A stretch of DNA of 64,000 nucleotides, taken from positions 62,001 to 126,000 of the forward strand of contig NZ_FNRD01000013.1 of the NCBI RefSeq assembly GCF_900107635.1. Reading direction: 5' to 3'. Shown piece by piece: positions 16,560 to 25,741 of this stretch. Every line of letters begins with the position of its first letter. Position 1 is the stretch's first letter. The notes below the pieces were generated by a model, which saw only the letters and a list, made by a program, of their open reading frames with translations, searched no databases and had not been told where the DNA came from. The position numbers and the translations under genes were made by a program. This DNA is from Flavobacterium gillisiae (GTDB lineage: Bacteria > Bacteroidota > Bacteroidia > Flavobacteriales > Flavobacteriaceae).

Positions 16560-17753
16560 ATGAAAAAAATAATTGTATTGACCTTCTTCTTCCTTTTTGC
16601 CTATGGTTGTTATGCACAGCATAATGAGAAACCTTATGTTGTATTGGTTTCGCTAGATGGATTTCGTTGGGATTACAATAAATATTTCGACACACCAAAC
16701 CTAGATGCCTTAGCTAGTAAAGGTGTAAAAGCGAAGTCGATGAAACCGTCGTATCCAACTAAAACTTTCCCGAATCATTATAGTATTGTAACCGGCTTGT
16801 ATCCGGATCACCATGGAATTGTCAATAATAGTTTTTATGACCCGAAGCTTAAAGAAGCTTTCTCTTTAGGGAGTAGTGCTAAAACTGATGCTCGTTTTTA
16901 TGGAGGCAATCCCATATGGAATGTTGCTGAGGAACAAGGTGTGAAAACGGCTTCGTTCTTTTGGCCGGGTTCTGATACTGGTGATAGAAGCCCAAGTATA
17001 TTTAAGAGATACGATGCTTCAGTACCCTATGACAGCCGAATAGAAACTGTGATGGAATGGCTTAAATTGCCAGAAAAGGAACGCCCCCATTTGATTACTC
17101 TTTATTTTGACGAACCAGATTATACAGGACACACTTTTGGTCCTTTGTCTAATGAAAACAAGGTTGTTGTGCATAAAATGGACTCTATAATCGGCAGTCT
17201 TTCTAGAAAATTAGATGCATTAGCAATAGGAAAGGAAATCAATTTAATAATAGTTTCTGATCATGGAATGACAAATATTAGTGATGGAAAAAAAGTAAAA
17301 ATTTTAGATTATTTAAAACCCAATTGGCTAGAATATGCCGAAGTAATAAACCCTATAATGAGTATTAGTACTAGCCTTAATAGTCAAGATTCGATATCTA
17401 AAGCACTTAGAAAAGTACCACATATTAGGTATTGGAAAACGGGTAAATTACCCAAAAGACTTCATTATGGTAATAACGACAGAACTTTAGATTTTGTAAT
17501 AGAAGCTAAAAAGGGATATAGTTTAGTGAAAAATAGTAGTCAGAAAATAAAGGAAGGAACACATGGATATGATAATAAAGTAAAAGATATGCACGCCATA
17601 TTTTATGCGAAAGGACCTGATTTTAAAGTAAATAAAAGGCTAAGAACGTTTCAAAATGTGAGTGTTTATAATCTTATTGCGCAAATTTTAGGGTTAGAAA
17701 TTGAAGCAGTTGATGGTGATTTTAGCGAAGTAAAAGGTATGCTCAAAGACTAA
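16560..17753 (+). CDS. Ectonucleotide pyrophosphatase/phosphodiesterase-like enzyme
   Basis: A 397-residue secreted enzyme of the alkaline phosphatase superfamily. The signal peptide ends near YAQ (residue 20). Metal and nucleophile motifs are visible: VSLDGFRWDY (first Asp), SYPTKTFPNHYS (nucleophilic Thr), FDEPDYTGHTFGP and IVSDHGM (Asp-His pair), and a late HGYDN. This matches the ENPP (nucleotide phosphodiesterase) group. It stands alone; TATCTTTA at 16531 is a likely -7 element. Confidence 0.87.
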   Translation: MKKIIVLTFFFLFAYGCYAQHNEKPYVVLVSLDGFRWDYNKYFDTPNLDALASKGVKAKSMKPSYPTKTFPNHYSIVTGLYPDHHGIVNNSFYDPKLKEAFSLGSSAKTDARFYGGNPIWNVAEEQGVKTASFFWPGSDTGDRSPSIFKRYDASVPYDSRIETVMEWLKLPEKERPHLITLYFDEPDYTGHTFGPLSNENKVVVHKMDSIIGSLSRKLDALAIGKEINLIIVSDHGMTNISDGKKVKILDYLKPNWLEYAEVINPIMSISTSLNSQDSISKALRKVPHIRYWKTGKLPKRLHYGNNDRTLDFVIEAKKGYSLVKNSSQKIKEGTHGYDNKVKDMHAIFYAKGPDFKVNKRLRTFQNVSVYNLIAQILGLEIEAVDGDFSEVKGMLKD

Positions 17754-17831
17754 CGGTTTTATTAGCTGATTTTTTTGATAGGATAAAAAAGGAAAACCTA
17801 AATTTGCACCTCATTCCAATACGTATTTTAT

Positions 17832-18398
17832 ATGTCCCATCAGCACTTCATTCTTCACAAACCATATGGATATTTAAGTCAGTTTATCTATGAATTGAAA
17901 CGAAAAAAGAAACTGCTAGGTGAATTGTACGATTTTCCAAAAGGAACGATGGCAATAGGACGTCTAGACGAAGATTCGGAAGGATTGTTGTTGTTGACCA
18001 CGGATGGCATGATGAGTGAAATCATTCGCTCTAAAAAAGTAGACAAAGAATATTATGTACAAGTAGATGGCATTATTCATCAGGAAGCGATTGATAAACT
18101 GAAGGCTGGTGTCGAAATAGGTTTCAATGGAACCAAGTACATCACTAAAAAATGTGATGCTTCTTTGATAACTGAAATTCCTGCTTTTGGAGCGAGAGGT
18201 AAAAAAATACGAGACGAACGTCATGGACCCACTTCCTGGGCTTCGATAACGGTAAATGAAGGTAAGTTTCGTCAAGTACGTAAAATGACAGCTGCTGTCG
18301 GATTTCCCACTCTTAGGCTGGTTCGTGTCCGAATAGGAAATGTCTATCTAGACGATTTACAAGCTGGAGAAGTGATTGAAGTTGAAAATTTGCAATAG
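17832..18398 (+). CDS. 23S rRNA pseudouridine synthase, RsuA/RluE type
   Basis: A 188-residue pseudouridine synthase. The catalytic aspartate lies in GRLDEDSEGLLLLT (residues about 43-56). The first strand reads FILHKPYGYLSQF, and EGKFRQVRKM marks the C-terminal RNA-binding loop. There is no S4 domain, as in RluE, which modifies U2457 of 23S rRNA in E. coli. The exact target cannot be told from sequence. A low-complexity repeat separates it from trmL. Confidence 0.87.
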   Translation: MSHQHFILHKPYGYLSQFIYELKRKKKLLGELYDFPKGTMAIGRLDEDSEGLLLLTTDGMMSEIIRSKKVDKEYYVQVDGIIHQEAIDKLKAGVEIGFNGTKYITKKCDASLITEIPAFGARGKKIRDERHGPTSWASITVNEGKFRQVRKMTAAVGFPTLRLVRVRIGNVYLDDLQAGEVIEVENLQ

Positions 18399-18506
18399 CA
18401 AAAATCAATAGCAATAACAAAAATCAATGGCAATGTCAATAGCAAAAAAGCAATTACAAAAATCAAAAATCAGCAATCGTTAATCATCAATCTTAAATCT
18501 TTTTAA
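18399..18506. repeat. Degenerate AAAATCAATAGCAA-type tandem repeats
   Basis: About 100 nt of imperfect repeats built from CAAAAATCAATAGCAA, ending in CAGCAATCGTTAATCATC and TTAAATC. It reads as slipped short units with no stable hairpin and no coding signal. The same AAATCNNAAATC style recurs in the insert at 29685-29747. Confidence 0.55.
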
Positions 18507-18959
18507 ATGTTAAACATCGTTTTAGTTGAACCCGAAATACCAAATAATACCGGAAATATTGGTCGATTGTGTGTAGGTACTGAAAGTCACCTGCATTTGG
18601 TTCACCCTTTCGGTTTTGTCATCAATGATAAAAACTTGAAACGTTCTGGACTGGATTACTGGGTGCATCTTGATGTTACTGAATATCAAAATGTAGCCGA
18701 ATGGATTGCTCAAATTCCGGATGCTTCACGTGTTTTCTTAATGAGTTCTCATGCTGAAAAATCTTATTTGGAGATTGATTTTCAAGACGGAGATTGGTTG
18801 GTTTTTGGGAAAGAAAGCAAAGGACTAAGTGAAGAAGTTTTGGGGCAATTCGAGAATCATCTAAAAATTCCAATGTCCAATTTGATTCGGAGTTTCAATA
18901 TTGCCAATTCGGTGGCTTTTGTTATCGGTGAGGCCAAAAGACAGATTATGCTCAAGTAA
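18507..18959 (+). CDS. trmL: tRNA (cytidine(34)-2'-O)-methyltransferase
   Basis: A 150-residue SPOUT enzyme that 2'-O-methylates the wobble base of tRNA-Leu species. Motifs are clear: VEPEIPNNTGNIGRLC, LVHPFGF, LVFGKESKGLSEEVL and IPMSNLIRSFNIANSVAF, which form the knotted SAM site. Length matches TrmL. Downstream is a methyltransferase gene with its own promoter. Confidence 0.92.
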   Translation: MLNIVLVEPEIPNNTGNIGRLCVGTESHLHLVHPFGFVINDKNLKRSGLDYWVHLDVTEYQNVAEWIAQIPDASRVFLMSSHAEKSYLEIDFQDGDWLVFGKESKGLSEEVLGQFENHLKIPMSNLIRSFNIANSVAFVIGEAKRQIMLK

Positions 18960-18992
18960 GACCTTAGCGCTAGGAGTTGTAAAGGAATCGTA

Positions 18993-19019
18993 TTGTTACC
19001 AAGGAATTTTATATATTTG
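18993..19019 (+). promoter_or_regulatory. Bacteroidota-type promoter
   Basis: TTG at 18993-18995 and TATATTTG at 19012-19019 are spaced by 16 nt, close to the -33/-7 consensus. The ATG of the methyltransferase gene is at 19073. Confidence 0.5.
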
Positions 19020-19072
19020 AGTACCGCATTTGTATTTTTAGCAAATAGCACTCATTTTAAAATTTCCTTTTT

Positions 19073-20680
19073 ATGATCGATAAAGTCTCTCTACGAAGTA
19101 CAATTTTCAGACATTTAGATGGTTTAGTGACTGCTCCGGTGGCTTATTCCCTGCATAAAAAAGGAGTTTTGTCTTTTTTGCTTGATAAAAAGGAAGCCAC
19201 ACTGGATGAACTTACTTCTCATTTTACGGCAAACGAAGGCTATCTTAATGTAGGCTTGCGAGTCTTATGTTCCCAAGGATTTCTCCATTATCATATCAAT
19301 AACACTACAGACGAAATTAAATTTACAATTACTGAAAAAAGTGAAATGGCTTTTTCCTTATTTCATCTTTATGAAGACGTGGTAGATTTATTACAGTTTT
19401 CTATGCAGTTCCATCCTCGGTTATTTGAAGAGGCTCCTTTTGAGCGGTTGCGGGTGATTTTCGAAAAATATAAAAAAAAGTATGAGGTCAAATTCTCCAA
19501 TGACCCATTAGAGCGAGAGATACAACATCAGGTTTTAATGCATATTGAGGGCGCTTTGGTTGGTCCCACTTTGGTGCGATTAGGTATGAACGGGATGTTT
19601 CATAAATATTTTATGGAGATATCTTTCCGCCCCGAAGAATTTCATAAGTCGCCCGAAAATTTCAAAATCATATTGGATTTCTTTGCCCATTTAGGTTGGT
19701 TTACACAAAAGAACGGAAATTATCAATTCACGGAAACGGGACTATTTTTTGCAAAAAGAGCTGCGGCTTATGGTGTGACGGTCTCCTATTTACCAACTTT
19801 TAGTAAAATGGACGATTTGCTTTTTGGCAACGCTGCTATTTTAAGGGCGATTGCTGATGGCGAAGATGAGGTTCATGTAGACCGTGAAATGAACGTTTGG
19901 GGAAGTGGCGGTGCACATGAAACCTATTTTAAAGTGGTGGATGAAATCATAATAAAATTGTTTAATTTACCTATAGAAGACCAGCCAAAAGGAATTTTGG
20001 ATATGGGTTGCGGAAACGGAGCGTTTTTAGAACATGTCTTTACCGTAATCGAAAGACAAACGTTAAGGGGAAGAATACTTGATGATTATCCGTTATTTCT
20101 TGTGGGTGCCGATTATAATCAAGCAGCTCTAAAAGTGACTCGGGCTAATTTGATTAAAGCTGATATTTGGGCCAAAGTTATTTGGGGAGACATTGGTCGT
20201 CCGGACTTACTTGCAGATGATTTAATGGAAAATTATGGTATCGATTTGAAAGATTTATTGAACGTGAGAACCTTTCTAGACCACAATAGGATTTGGGAAG
20301 AACCAAAAAACAGTACAAAGGATAGAGTAAGTCAGTCCACCGGGGCTTTTGCTCACAGAGGGAAGCGAGTAAGTACTAATTTAGTGGAAGATAATTTAGT
20401 AGAACATTTTAATAAATGGTCGCCCTATGTTAGGAATTTTGGTTTACTGATGATAGAATTACATACGATACCACCCAGTGTGACAGCTGCTAATATTGGA
20501 AAGACCGCTGCAACAGCCTACGATGCCACTCATGGTTTTTCAGATCAATATATTGTGGAAATCCCCGTCTTGCATAAAGTAGCTGCCGAAGCAGGATTGT
20601 ATCCGGATACGCAGTATTTTAAACGATTCCCGGATTCGAATAGTGCTACCGTGAGTATTAATTTATTGAAAGGAAAGTGA
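19073..20680 (+). CDS. Class I SAM-dependent methyltransferase, large
   Basis: A 535-residue protein. Residues 1-75 look like a winged-helix dimerisation region (LVTAPVAYSLHKKGVLSFLL, then TSHFTANEGYLNVGLRVLC), as in O-methyltransferases. A second helical block with another winged-helix-like part covers 150-245. The SAM motif is ILDMGCGNGAFLEHV (about residue 305) and the second motif LVGADYNQAALK. The C-terminal region is long (HTIPPS and TAYDATHGFSDQY). Substrate unknown; it is larger than typical small-molecule O-methyltransferases. It is a single-gene unit with a terminator right behind it. Confidence 0.75.
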   Translation: MIDKVSLRSTIFRHLDGLVTAPVAYSLHKKGVLSFLLDKKEATLDELTSHFTANEGYLNVGLRVLCSQGFLHYHINNTTDEIKFTITEKSEMAFSLFHLYEDVVDLLQFSMQFHPRLFEEAPFERLRVIFEKYKKKYEVKFSNDPLEREIQHQVLMHIEGALVGPTLVRLGMNGMFHKYFMEISFRPEEFHKSPENFKIILDFFAHLGWFTQKNGNYQFTETGLFFAKRAAAYGVTVSYLPTFSKMDDLLFGNAAILRAIADGEDEVHVDREMNVWGSGGAHETYFKVVDEIIIKLFNLPIEDQPKGILDMGCGNGAFLEHVFTVIERQTLRGRILDDYPLFLVGADYNQAALKVTRANLIKADIWAKVIWGDIGRPDLLADDLMENYGIDLKDLLNVRTFLDHNRIWEEPKNSTKDRVSQSTGAFAHRGKRVSTNLVEDNLVEHFNKWSPYVRNFGLLMIELHTIPPSVTAANIGKTAATAYDATHGFSDQYIVEIPVLHKVAAEAGLYPDTQYFKRFPDSNSATVSINLLKGK

Positions 20681-20689
20681 TAATAGAAG

Positions 20690-20718
20690 CAAATGAGGAA
20701 GATGTTCTTCCTCATTTG
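20690..20718. terminator. Bidirectional terminator hairpin
   Basis: CAAATGAGGAAGA (20690-20702) pairs perfectly with TCTTCCTCATTTG (20706-20718) across a 3-nt loop, followed by TTTT. It lies between two convergent genes and serves both. Confidence 0.8.
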
Positions 20719-20720
20719 TT

Positions 20721-21572
20721 TTAATTTCTAGCCACAAAATCACTTAGGGTAATGTAAATTTTCCCGGTAGACTGATCATGATATATGTTATACTTCGTTG
20801 GATAATTCCCCGCTTTTTCAAAATATTCAGGCTGAGAATAATTGAGGCTTGCTTCTTCATTTGAGAGTAAATATTCTGTAGTGATCATCGGTTCGATAAA
20901 ATTTACTTTTCCATTATAGGAGCCATAAATCATAATTTTTGAAAAAGGTAAATAATCACCTAAGTTTACAGGAAGCCAGTGTTTTCCCATTTGACCCTCA
21001 GCTGTACCTGCGCCAGGAGGGGTGAAATAATCTGCCGGTAAATAACCAAGAGGAGGATAAAGATTAAATGCAGCATCTGTACTTGGAGACCATTCTGGTA
21101 TTGTTAATTGTTCTGCAATTGAAATCATGTAAAAATGAATGTCAAAGTGAGGAACATTAAAAACGCCTTCAGGTTCATGACCATGAGGATTCCAATTGAG
21201 TCCAATGTGATCAAAAGGAGTAGCTTGTGTTGCTTTTAAATGCATAGGGATATTTATTGTGATGCCTGCAGCAGAAGATTTCTTTTTATCTCTTTCGGGA
21301 TTCAGTAAGGCGTCTTTCGTCATTTCGATTCCTATCTCATTAGGAAAACCATTAGAATACATACTAATCCAAGAACGTACTTTTCCATATCCTACGGTAA
21401 TCTCTGGACCTTTAAATACGTTAAGCTTATCGCTACTTTTTTTAGATGTTACAAACTGAGGTGAATTTTGTGGTAAATCACTATTAACCATTTCGTCTTT
21501 ACTACAAGAATAGAGAAGAAGAAATGCCCCCAATAGAATGATTTTTTTTGATACAGTAAACAGATTTTCCAT
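20721..21572 (-). CDS. Lipoprotein, DUF5602/TTHB210-like
   Basis: A 283-residue lipoprotein with its lipobox cysteine in LLLYSCSK (residue about 23). The central region has GLNWNPHGHEPEG and VPHFDIHFYMIS, a histidine-rich pair that looks metal-binding and that I associate with the TTHB210-like (DUF5602) family; PPGAGTAEGQMGKHWLP follows. Function not established. Single gene; not obviously part of the neighbouring cobalamin locus. Confidence 0.6.
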   Translation of the reverse strand: MENLFTVSKKIILLGAFLLLYSCSKDEMVNSDLPQNSPQFVTSKKSSDKLNVFKGPEITVGYGKVRSWISMYSNGFPNEIGIEMTKDALLNPERDKKKSSAAGITINIPMHLKATQATPFDHIGLNWNPHGHEPEGVFNVPHFDIHFYMISIAEQLTIPEWSPSTDAAFNLYPPLGYLPADYFTPPGAGTAEGQMGKHWLPVNLGDYLPFSKIMIYGSYNGKVNFIEPMITTEYLLSNEEASLNYSQPEYFEKAGNYPTKYNIYHDQSTGKIYITLSDFVARN

Positions 21573-21755
21573 AATTAAAATTTTAAAATTTTGTTCTAAT
21601 AATGTAGATAAGTTGATCTGGGGGAAACTAAATTTAAAGCAAGTAAAAATACAAAATAAAAGTATAATGTGCTGAAGTACAGTAGTTTTTGTGTGTTTTT
21701 TAGCTTTTAATTGCTGTTTATAATTTAATTCTGAATGTTGTAGGGAAAATATTGA

Positions 21756-22541
21756 CTATACAATCACAAACTTCCCTTTTTCTGAGTCAAAAACAATATG
21801 TTCGTCTTTGAATATCGTATTAAAAGTTCCTTTGGAAATAAAATTGCAAGGCTCATCTTGAACAACAGTTTCAGGAGTCATAATGATCATTTCATCGCTC
21901 AATTGTATGGCCATATCGATATCATGAGTTGAAAACAGAATGCATTTATTCGTTTCCTGAGTGAGTTTTTTCAAGAGTTTGAAAAGTGCTACTTTATGTA
22001 ATAAATCCAAATGGGTAGTAGGTTCGTCTAAAATTATTAGCGGAGTGTCTTGTGCTAATGCACGTGCAACTAATACTTTTTGTAATTGACCATCACTGAT
22101 TTCGTAATGTTTTTTGGTTGTCAAATGACTGATTTGAGTTAGTTCCATGGCTTCGTGAACCTTAGTGGTGTCTTGATTGGTTATAGTTCCAATCCAATTG
22201 GTATAAGGTTGCCTACCCAATGCGACCAATTCAAAAACGGTCAGGTTGCTTGGAGGTAGTTTTTCGGTCAAAACAATACTTAGGTTTTTTGCCAGTTCCA
22301 AAGGTTGATAGTCACTAATTTTTTTGTTATTCAAAAAAACAGCGCCTTCTAGTGGTTTCTGAATTCCAGTAATCGTACGCAACAAAGTTGATTTCCCCAC
22401 ACCATTTGCTCCAATTAAAGCAATCAATTTCCCTTGTTTTAAAGTCAGATTGAGATTTTTGGCAATAGTAGTAACCTCACTTTTGGTTTTGTAACCAATG
22501 TTTAAGTTTGTCGTAATTAGGATATCTTCAGTTGTACTCAT
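21756..22541 (-). CDS. btuD: ABC transporter ATP-binding protein (BtuD/FecE type)
   Basis: A 261-residue ATPase. Walker A is GANGVGKSTLL, the signature region ISDGQLQKVLVARAL (SDGQ in place of SGGQ), Walker B LIILDEPTTHLD, and the switch His lies in FSTHDID. It pairs with the permease 40 nt upstream and the binding protein beyond that. The family covers cobalamin, heme and siderophore importers; placement beside cobU, cobT, cobS and cobC makes cobalamin or cobinamide the best guess (inference). Confidence 0.85.
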   Translation of the reverse strand: MSTTEDILITTNLNIGYKTKSEVTTIAKNLNLTLKQGKLIALIGANGVGKSTLLRTITGIQKPLEGAVFLNNKKISDYQPLELAKNLSIVLTEKLPPSNLTVFELVALGRQPYTNWIGTITNQDTTKVHEAMELTQISHLTTKKHYEISDGQLQKVLVARALAQDTPLIILDEPTTHLDLLHKVALFKLLKKLTQETNKCILFSTHDIDMAIQLSDEMIIMTPETVVQDEPCNFISKGTFNTIFKDEHIVFDSEKGKFVIV

Positions 22542-22580
22542 TTTATTCTTTTATTGAAAACTGCAGTTCATTGTATAAAA

Positions 22581-23612
22581 TTAACCCATCATTTTCCGTT
22601 TTCGTACCAATAACCAAATCACTATTGGCGCTCCAAGTAAAGAGGTTATCGCATTTATAGGTAAGGTAATGTCAAATCCAGGCATTTGTGAAACCACATC
22701 ACAAATTAGCATTATTCCAGCCCCAATGAGAAGTGTACTCCAATATAAAACCGAATGATTGCTGGTTTGAAATAGTAGTTTTGCAATATGAGGCACCGCC
22801 AAACCAATAAAAGCAATGGGTCCTGCATAAGCGGTAATGCTTCCAGCAAGGATGCTGGTGGCAAGGATAATGATTAATCGCGTTTTTTTGAAATTAAGTC
22901 CAAGGCTACGAGCGTAATTTTCACCGAGCAATAAGGCGTTTAGCGGTTTGATACTAAACAAACTTAAAAGCAATCCTATAAAAACAGAAATAGATAAAAT
23001 AGTAATGGATGTCCATGATAAATTTCCAAGTGTTCCCATAGACCAGAAAGTAAATTTTTGCAATTGCTCCGCCGTACTAAAGTAGGTAAGTGTCCCTACA
23101 ATGGCGCTGGTAAAACTACCAAACATTAAACCTACAATTAAAATAGCCATAGTGTCACGCAAGCGATGTGAAATCAGTAAAACTGCCAATAAAACAAAAG
23201 AGCTTCCTAAGGTTGATGCAAGCACAATTCCGTAAGAGGATAGTAATATTGAACTGATGAATGCAGGCATAAATGCTGCTCCCAATATAACAAAAGCTAC
23301 TCCTAAACTTGCACCAGAACTGAGTCCCAATACATAAGGACCCGCTAGTGGATTCCTAAACAAGGTTTGCATTAATAAGCCACTAATCGAAAGTCCCATA
23401 CCTACTAAAACTGCCGTAATTGCTTTGGGTAACCTGTAGTTAATGATGATGTATTCCCAAGTTGATTTACTCGCCTGCCCACCTGTTAAACTGCTGTACA
23501 CTTCCTTAAACGGAATCGTAATCGAACCCAAGCTAATGTTGATAAAAAACAAAGCAATAAGCCCTAATCCGAGTAAGGAAAATAAAAATAGGTTACGTTT
23601 TCTATGGGTCAA
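22581..23612 (-). CDS. btuC: FecCD-family ABC permease (BtuC-like)
   Basis: A 343-residue membrane protein with about ten hydrophobic segments. Family marks are ISGLLMQTLFRNPLAGPYVLGLSSGASLG (in part), SITAYAGPIAFIGLAVPHIAK and the C-terminal ITSLLGAPIVIWLL. It forms the inner-membrane channel of the importer. It starts 2 nt before the binding-protein stop, so the two are translated together. Substrate by context: cobalamin or cobinamide. Confidence 0.88.
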   Translation of the reverse strand: MTHRKRNLFLFSLLGLGLIALFFINISLGSITIPFKEVYSSLTGGQASKSTWEYIIINYRLPKAITAVLVGMGLSISGLLMQTLFRNPLAGPYVLGLSSGASLGVAFVILGAAFMPAFISSILLSSYGIVLASTLGSSFVLLAVLLISHRLRDTMAILIVGLMFGSFTSAIVGTLTYFSTAEQLQKFTFWSMGTLGNLSWTSITILSISVFIGLLLSLFSIKPLNALLLGENYARSLGLNFKKTRLIIILATSILAGSITAYAGPIAFIGLAVPHIAKLLFQTSNHSVLYWSTLLIGAGIMLICDVVSQMPGFDITLPINAITSLLGAPIVIWLLVRKRKMMG

Positions 23613-23613
23613 T

Positions 23614-24756
23614 TTAATTCAGTTTTTGTGCAAAGGTAAACGTATAATTGGGAAGTAATTCAGGATGAAAGATTTTGATATAATCTTTTAGCACTAAATC
23701 TGGTCGGCTTGGAGCTGTTTCATAATAAATAGTGCCTCCTGTGGCGCCTGTTTTTCCTTCAAAAGTATAGACTTGTTTGGTTTTAAAAGCATCAAATTGA
23801 CTGTAATGTGGGTTAATTGCATTCAATTCGGCAACCGTTTTATAGGATCCCGAAGCTATCCAGTAATTGGCTGATTTGGCTTTTTCTAATACTTGTTCGA
23901 ATGATAATCCTATGCTTCCTGTTCCTGCCACATCCGACCATAAATAATTGGCTTTGGCATCTTTAATAAATTGTGCTACCCAGCTGTTGGCTTTGGCCAC
24001 ATACCATTGGTCTTGGTACATCGATCCATACAATACAGTTGCCGTTGGTTTTTTGGTGGCAACCAAAGCTAGGGCATCCTTGTAATTTTTGACAATAGTT
24101 TCAAATTGATTTTTAGCTTCTTTTTCTTTGCCAAAAAGCGCTCCGTAAAGTTTAATCCATTCGGCTTTTCCAAGTGGAGATTGCTCCATCCAATCGGCCT
24201 GAATGAGCACTTTTAAACCACTTTTGGTCAAATTGTCCAGCATGGGGTTGTTGTTGTCGATACCAAAAGTCACAATAAGTTCGGGACTCCTATCGATCAA
24301 CATTTCCATATTTAGTTTTTCGTTTTGGCCTACATTTTTGACAGTTCCGTTGTCAATTAATTTTCTGGTTTTCACCGAAGAAATAAAGTCGGTATGAGGG
24401 AATCCAACTAATTTATTTTCGACACCAAGCATTTCTAAATAGGGAACAATTGTGGTTGAAGTAACAACAATTGACTCCAAAGGCACTTGGATGGTATTGT
24501 ATTTTATTAAGCTATCAGGGACTGTAGCATTTTTTTCTTTTAGGATATAAGTAAAATCTTTTTCGGCATTAGGCCATGGATTAATTACTTTAACGATCGA
24601 ATAACCATTTTGTTTGTAAATGGCCAAGCTTGTCGCATATTCAATTTCGTTTTTTGTATTCGAAATAGTTTTAGTGTCTAGTTTTTCTGTTTTTTTACAT
24701 GCGGTTAGCGTTAAAAAAATAAAAACAAAAAGAATGCGGTAGGAATTGATTTTCAT
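23614..24756 (-). CDS. btuF: ABC transporter substrate-binding lipoprotein (BtuF-like)
   Basis: A 380-residue lipoprotein (lipobox in FLTLTACKK, cysteine at residue 20). It has the two-lobed helical-backbone layout of type III binding proteins: SIVVTSTTIVPYLEMLGVENKLVG opens lobe 1, RSPELIVTFG follows, and SFEQVLEKAKSANYWI lies in lobe 2. It is the first gene of the btuFCD unit and divergent from the small cysteine-rich gene at 24853. No riboswitch is visible in the 96-bp gap. A siderophore ligand is the alternative. Confidence 0.8.
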   Translation of the reverse strand: MKINSYRILFVFIFLTLTACKKTEKLDTKTISNTKNEIEYATSLAIYKQNGYSIVKVINPWPNAEKDFTYILKEKNATVPDSLIKYNTIQVPLESIVVTSTTIVPYLEMLGVENKLVGFPHTDFISSVKTRKLIDNGTVKNVGQNEKLNMEMLIDRSPELIVTFGIDNNNPMLDNLTKSGLKVLIQADWMEQSPLGKAEWIKLYGALFGKEKEAKNQFETIVKNYKDALALVATKKPTATVLYGSMYQDQWYVAKANSWVAQFIKDAKANYLWSDVAGTGSIGLSFEQVLEKAKSANYWIASGSYKTVAELNAINPHYSQFDAFKTKQVYTFEGKTGATGGTIYYETAPSRPDLVLKDYIKIFHPELLPNYTFTFAQKLN

Positions 24757-24816
24757 GCTGCGATTTTAGAAGTAGCACAAAGGTAGAAGAAAATACAAAA
24801 AATCTTGTTTATTTTT

Positions 24817-24848
24817 TGTTCAAAAAAAATCAACAAATACTATCTTTA
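24817..24848 (+). promoter_or_regulatory. Promoter deciding the start at 24853
   Basis: TTG (24816-24818) and TATCTTTA (24841-24848) resemble the -33/-7 pair. Transcription would begin near 24853, which rules out an upstream in-frame ATG at 24805 as the start and leaves a very short leader. Confidence 0.45.
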
Positions 24849-24852
24849 CCAA

Positions 24853-25212
24853 ATGAATGCTATAAAAGTGAAACAATGTTCTAGTTGCTCAACTCCTTTT
24901 GACTGCGGTGACACAACTGCTCAAAGTTGCTGGTGCAACAATTTTCCACCTTTATTTGTAGCAACTACCGCCGTCGATTGCCTTTGTCTTGAATGTTTTA
25001 AAAAAGCAAGTTCGGATAAAATTGATGATTATATAAATAGTTTAACTCCCGAAACGATTCTTGACAATAAAGTAACTGCATTACCAAAAGCAGCCCAATT
25101 AATCGAAGGAATTGATTATTATTTAGAAAATGGTAATTATGTTTTTAAGTCTTTTTTTCATCTAAAAAGAGGGAGTTGTTGCGGTAATGGTTGTCGGCAT
25201 TGTCCTTATTAA
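24853..25212 (+). CDS. Cysteine-rich CWC/DUF5522 small protein
   Basis: About 119 residues from the ATG at 24853. The N-terminal part has CSSCSTPFDCGDTTAQSCWC, the cysteine-rich CWC pattern. The C-terminal part has YVFKSFFHLKRGSCCGNGCR followed by HCPY, the DUF5522 pattern. Ten or more cysteines suggest zinc or Fe-S binding. Function unknown. It is the first gene on the plus strand of the cobalamin locus, 17 nt before cobU. Confidence 0.75.
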   Translation: MNAIKVKQCSSCSTPFDCGDTTAQSCWCNNFPPLFVATTAVDCLCLECFKKASSDKIDDYINSLTPETILDNKVTALPKAAQLIEGIDYYLENGNYVFKSFFHLKRGSCCGNGCRHCPY

Positions 25213-25229
25213 TTTAGAAAAATAAATTC

Positions 25230-25739
25230 ATGATATATTTAATTACAGGAGGCGAACGTTCAGGTAAAAGCGGATTTGCTGAGCATTTGGCTAAAGAACT
25301 AGCGCCTAAACCGATGTATGTTGCTACAGCGAGAAAATGGGATGATGACTTTCAGAAAAGAATTGATCGCCACCAAAAAGACCGTGACGAACGCTGGGTA
25401 AATGTTGAAAAAGAAAAGTACTTGAGCGAAATTGATTTTTCAGGAAATGTAGCGATCGTAGATTGTGTCACTTTGTGGTTGACGAATTTTTTTGTGGATA
25501 CTAAAAATGATGTAGCCCTTTCCTTGGAACAAGCCAAAGCAGAATTTGACAAAATTGAAACTCAAGAAAATACAACGATTATTATTGTGACCAACGAAAT
25601 AGGAATGGGCGTTCATGCCGATACACACATTGGTCGGAAATTTACCGAATTGCAAGGTTGGATGAACCAATATATTGCCAAAAAAGCAGAAAAAGTAGTA
25701 TTAATGGTTTCGGGAATTCCGGTAACGATAAAAGGGTAA
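25230..25739 (+). CDS. cobU: Adenosylcobinamide kinase / adenosylcobinamide-phosphate guanylyltransferase (CobU)
   Basis: A 169-residue enzyme that phosphorylates adenosylcobinamide and adds GMP, preparing it for nucleotide-loop assembly. The P-loop is GGERSGKS (residues about 7-14). RIDRHQKDRDERW carries the histidine expected to take the guanylyl group. IVDCVTLWLTN and VTNEIGMGVH are also family blocks. It starts the salvage operon and ends 2 nt before the next gene. Confidence 0.93.
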   Translation: MIYLITGGERSGKSGFAEHLAKELAPKPMYVATARKWDDDFQKRIDRHQKDRDERWVNVEKEKYLSEIDFSGNVAIVDCVTLWLTNFFVDTKNDVALSLEQAKAEFDKIETQENTTIIIVTNEIGMGVHADTHIGRKFTELQGWMNQYIAKKAEKVVLMVSGIPVTIKG

Positions 25740-25741
25740 TT

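Noticed and set aside
21756..24756. Siderophore ABC transporter
   Set aside because: Family features allow it, but the adjacent cobU, cobT, cobS and cobC genes favour corrinoid uptake; kept only as an alternative.
25658..25741. Upstream start for the Dph6-like gene
   Set aside because: It would overlap cobU by over 80 nt, while ATG at 25742 begins directly with the PP-loop strand.
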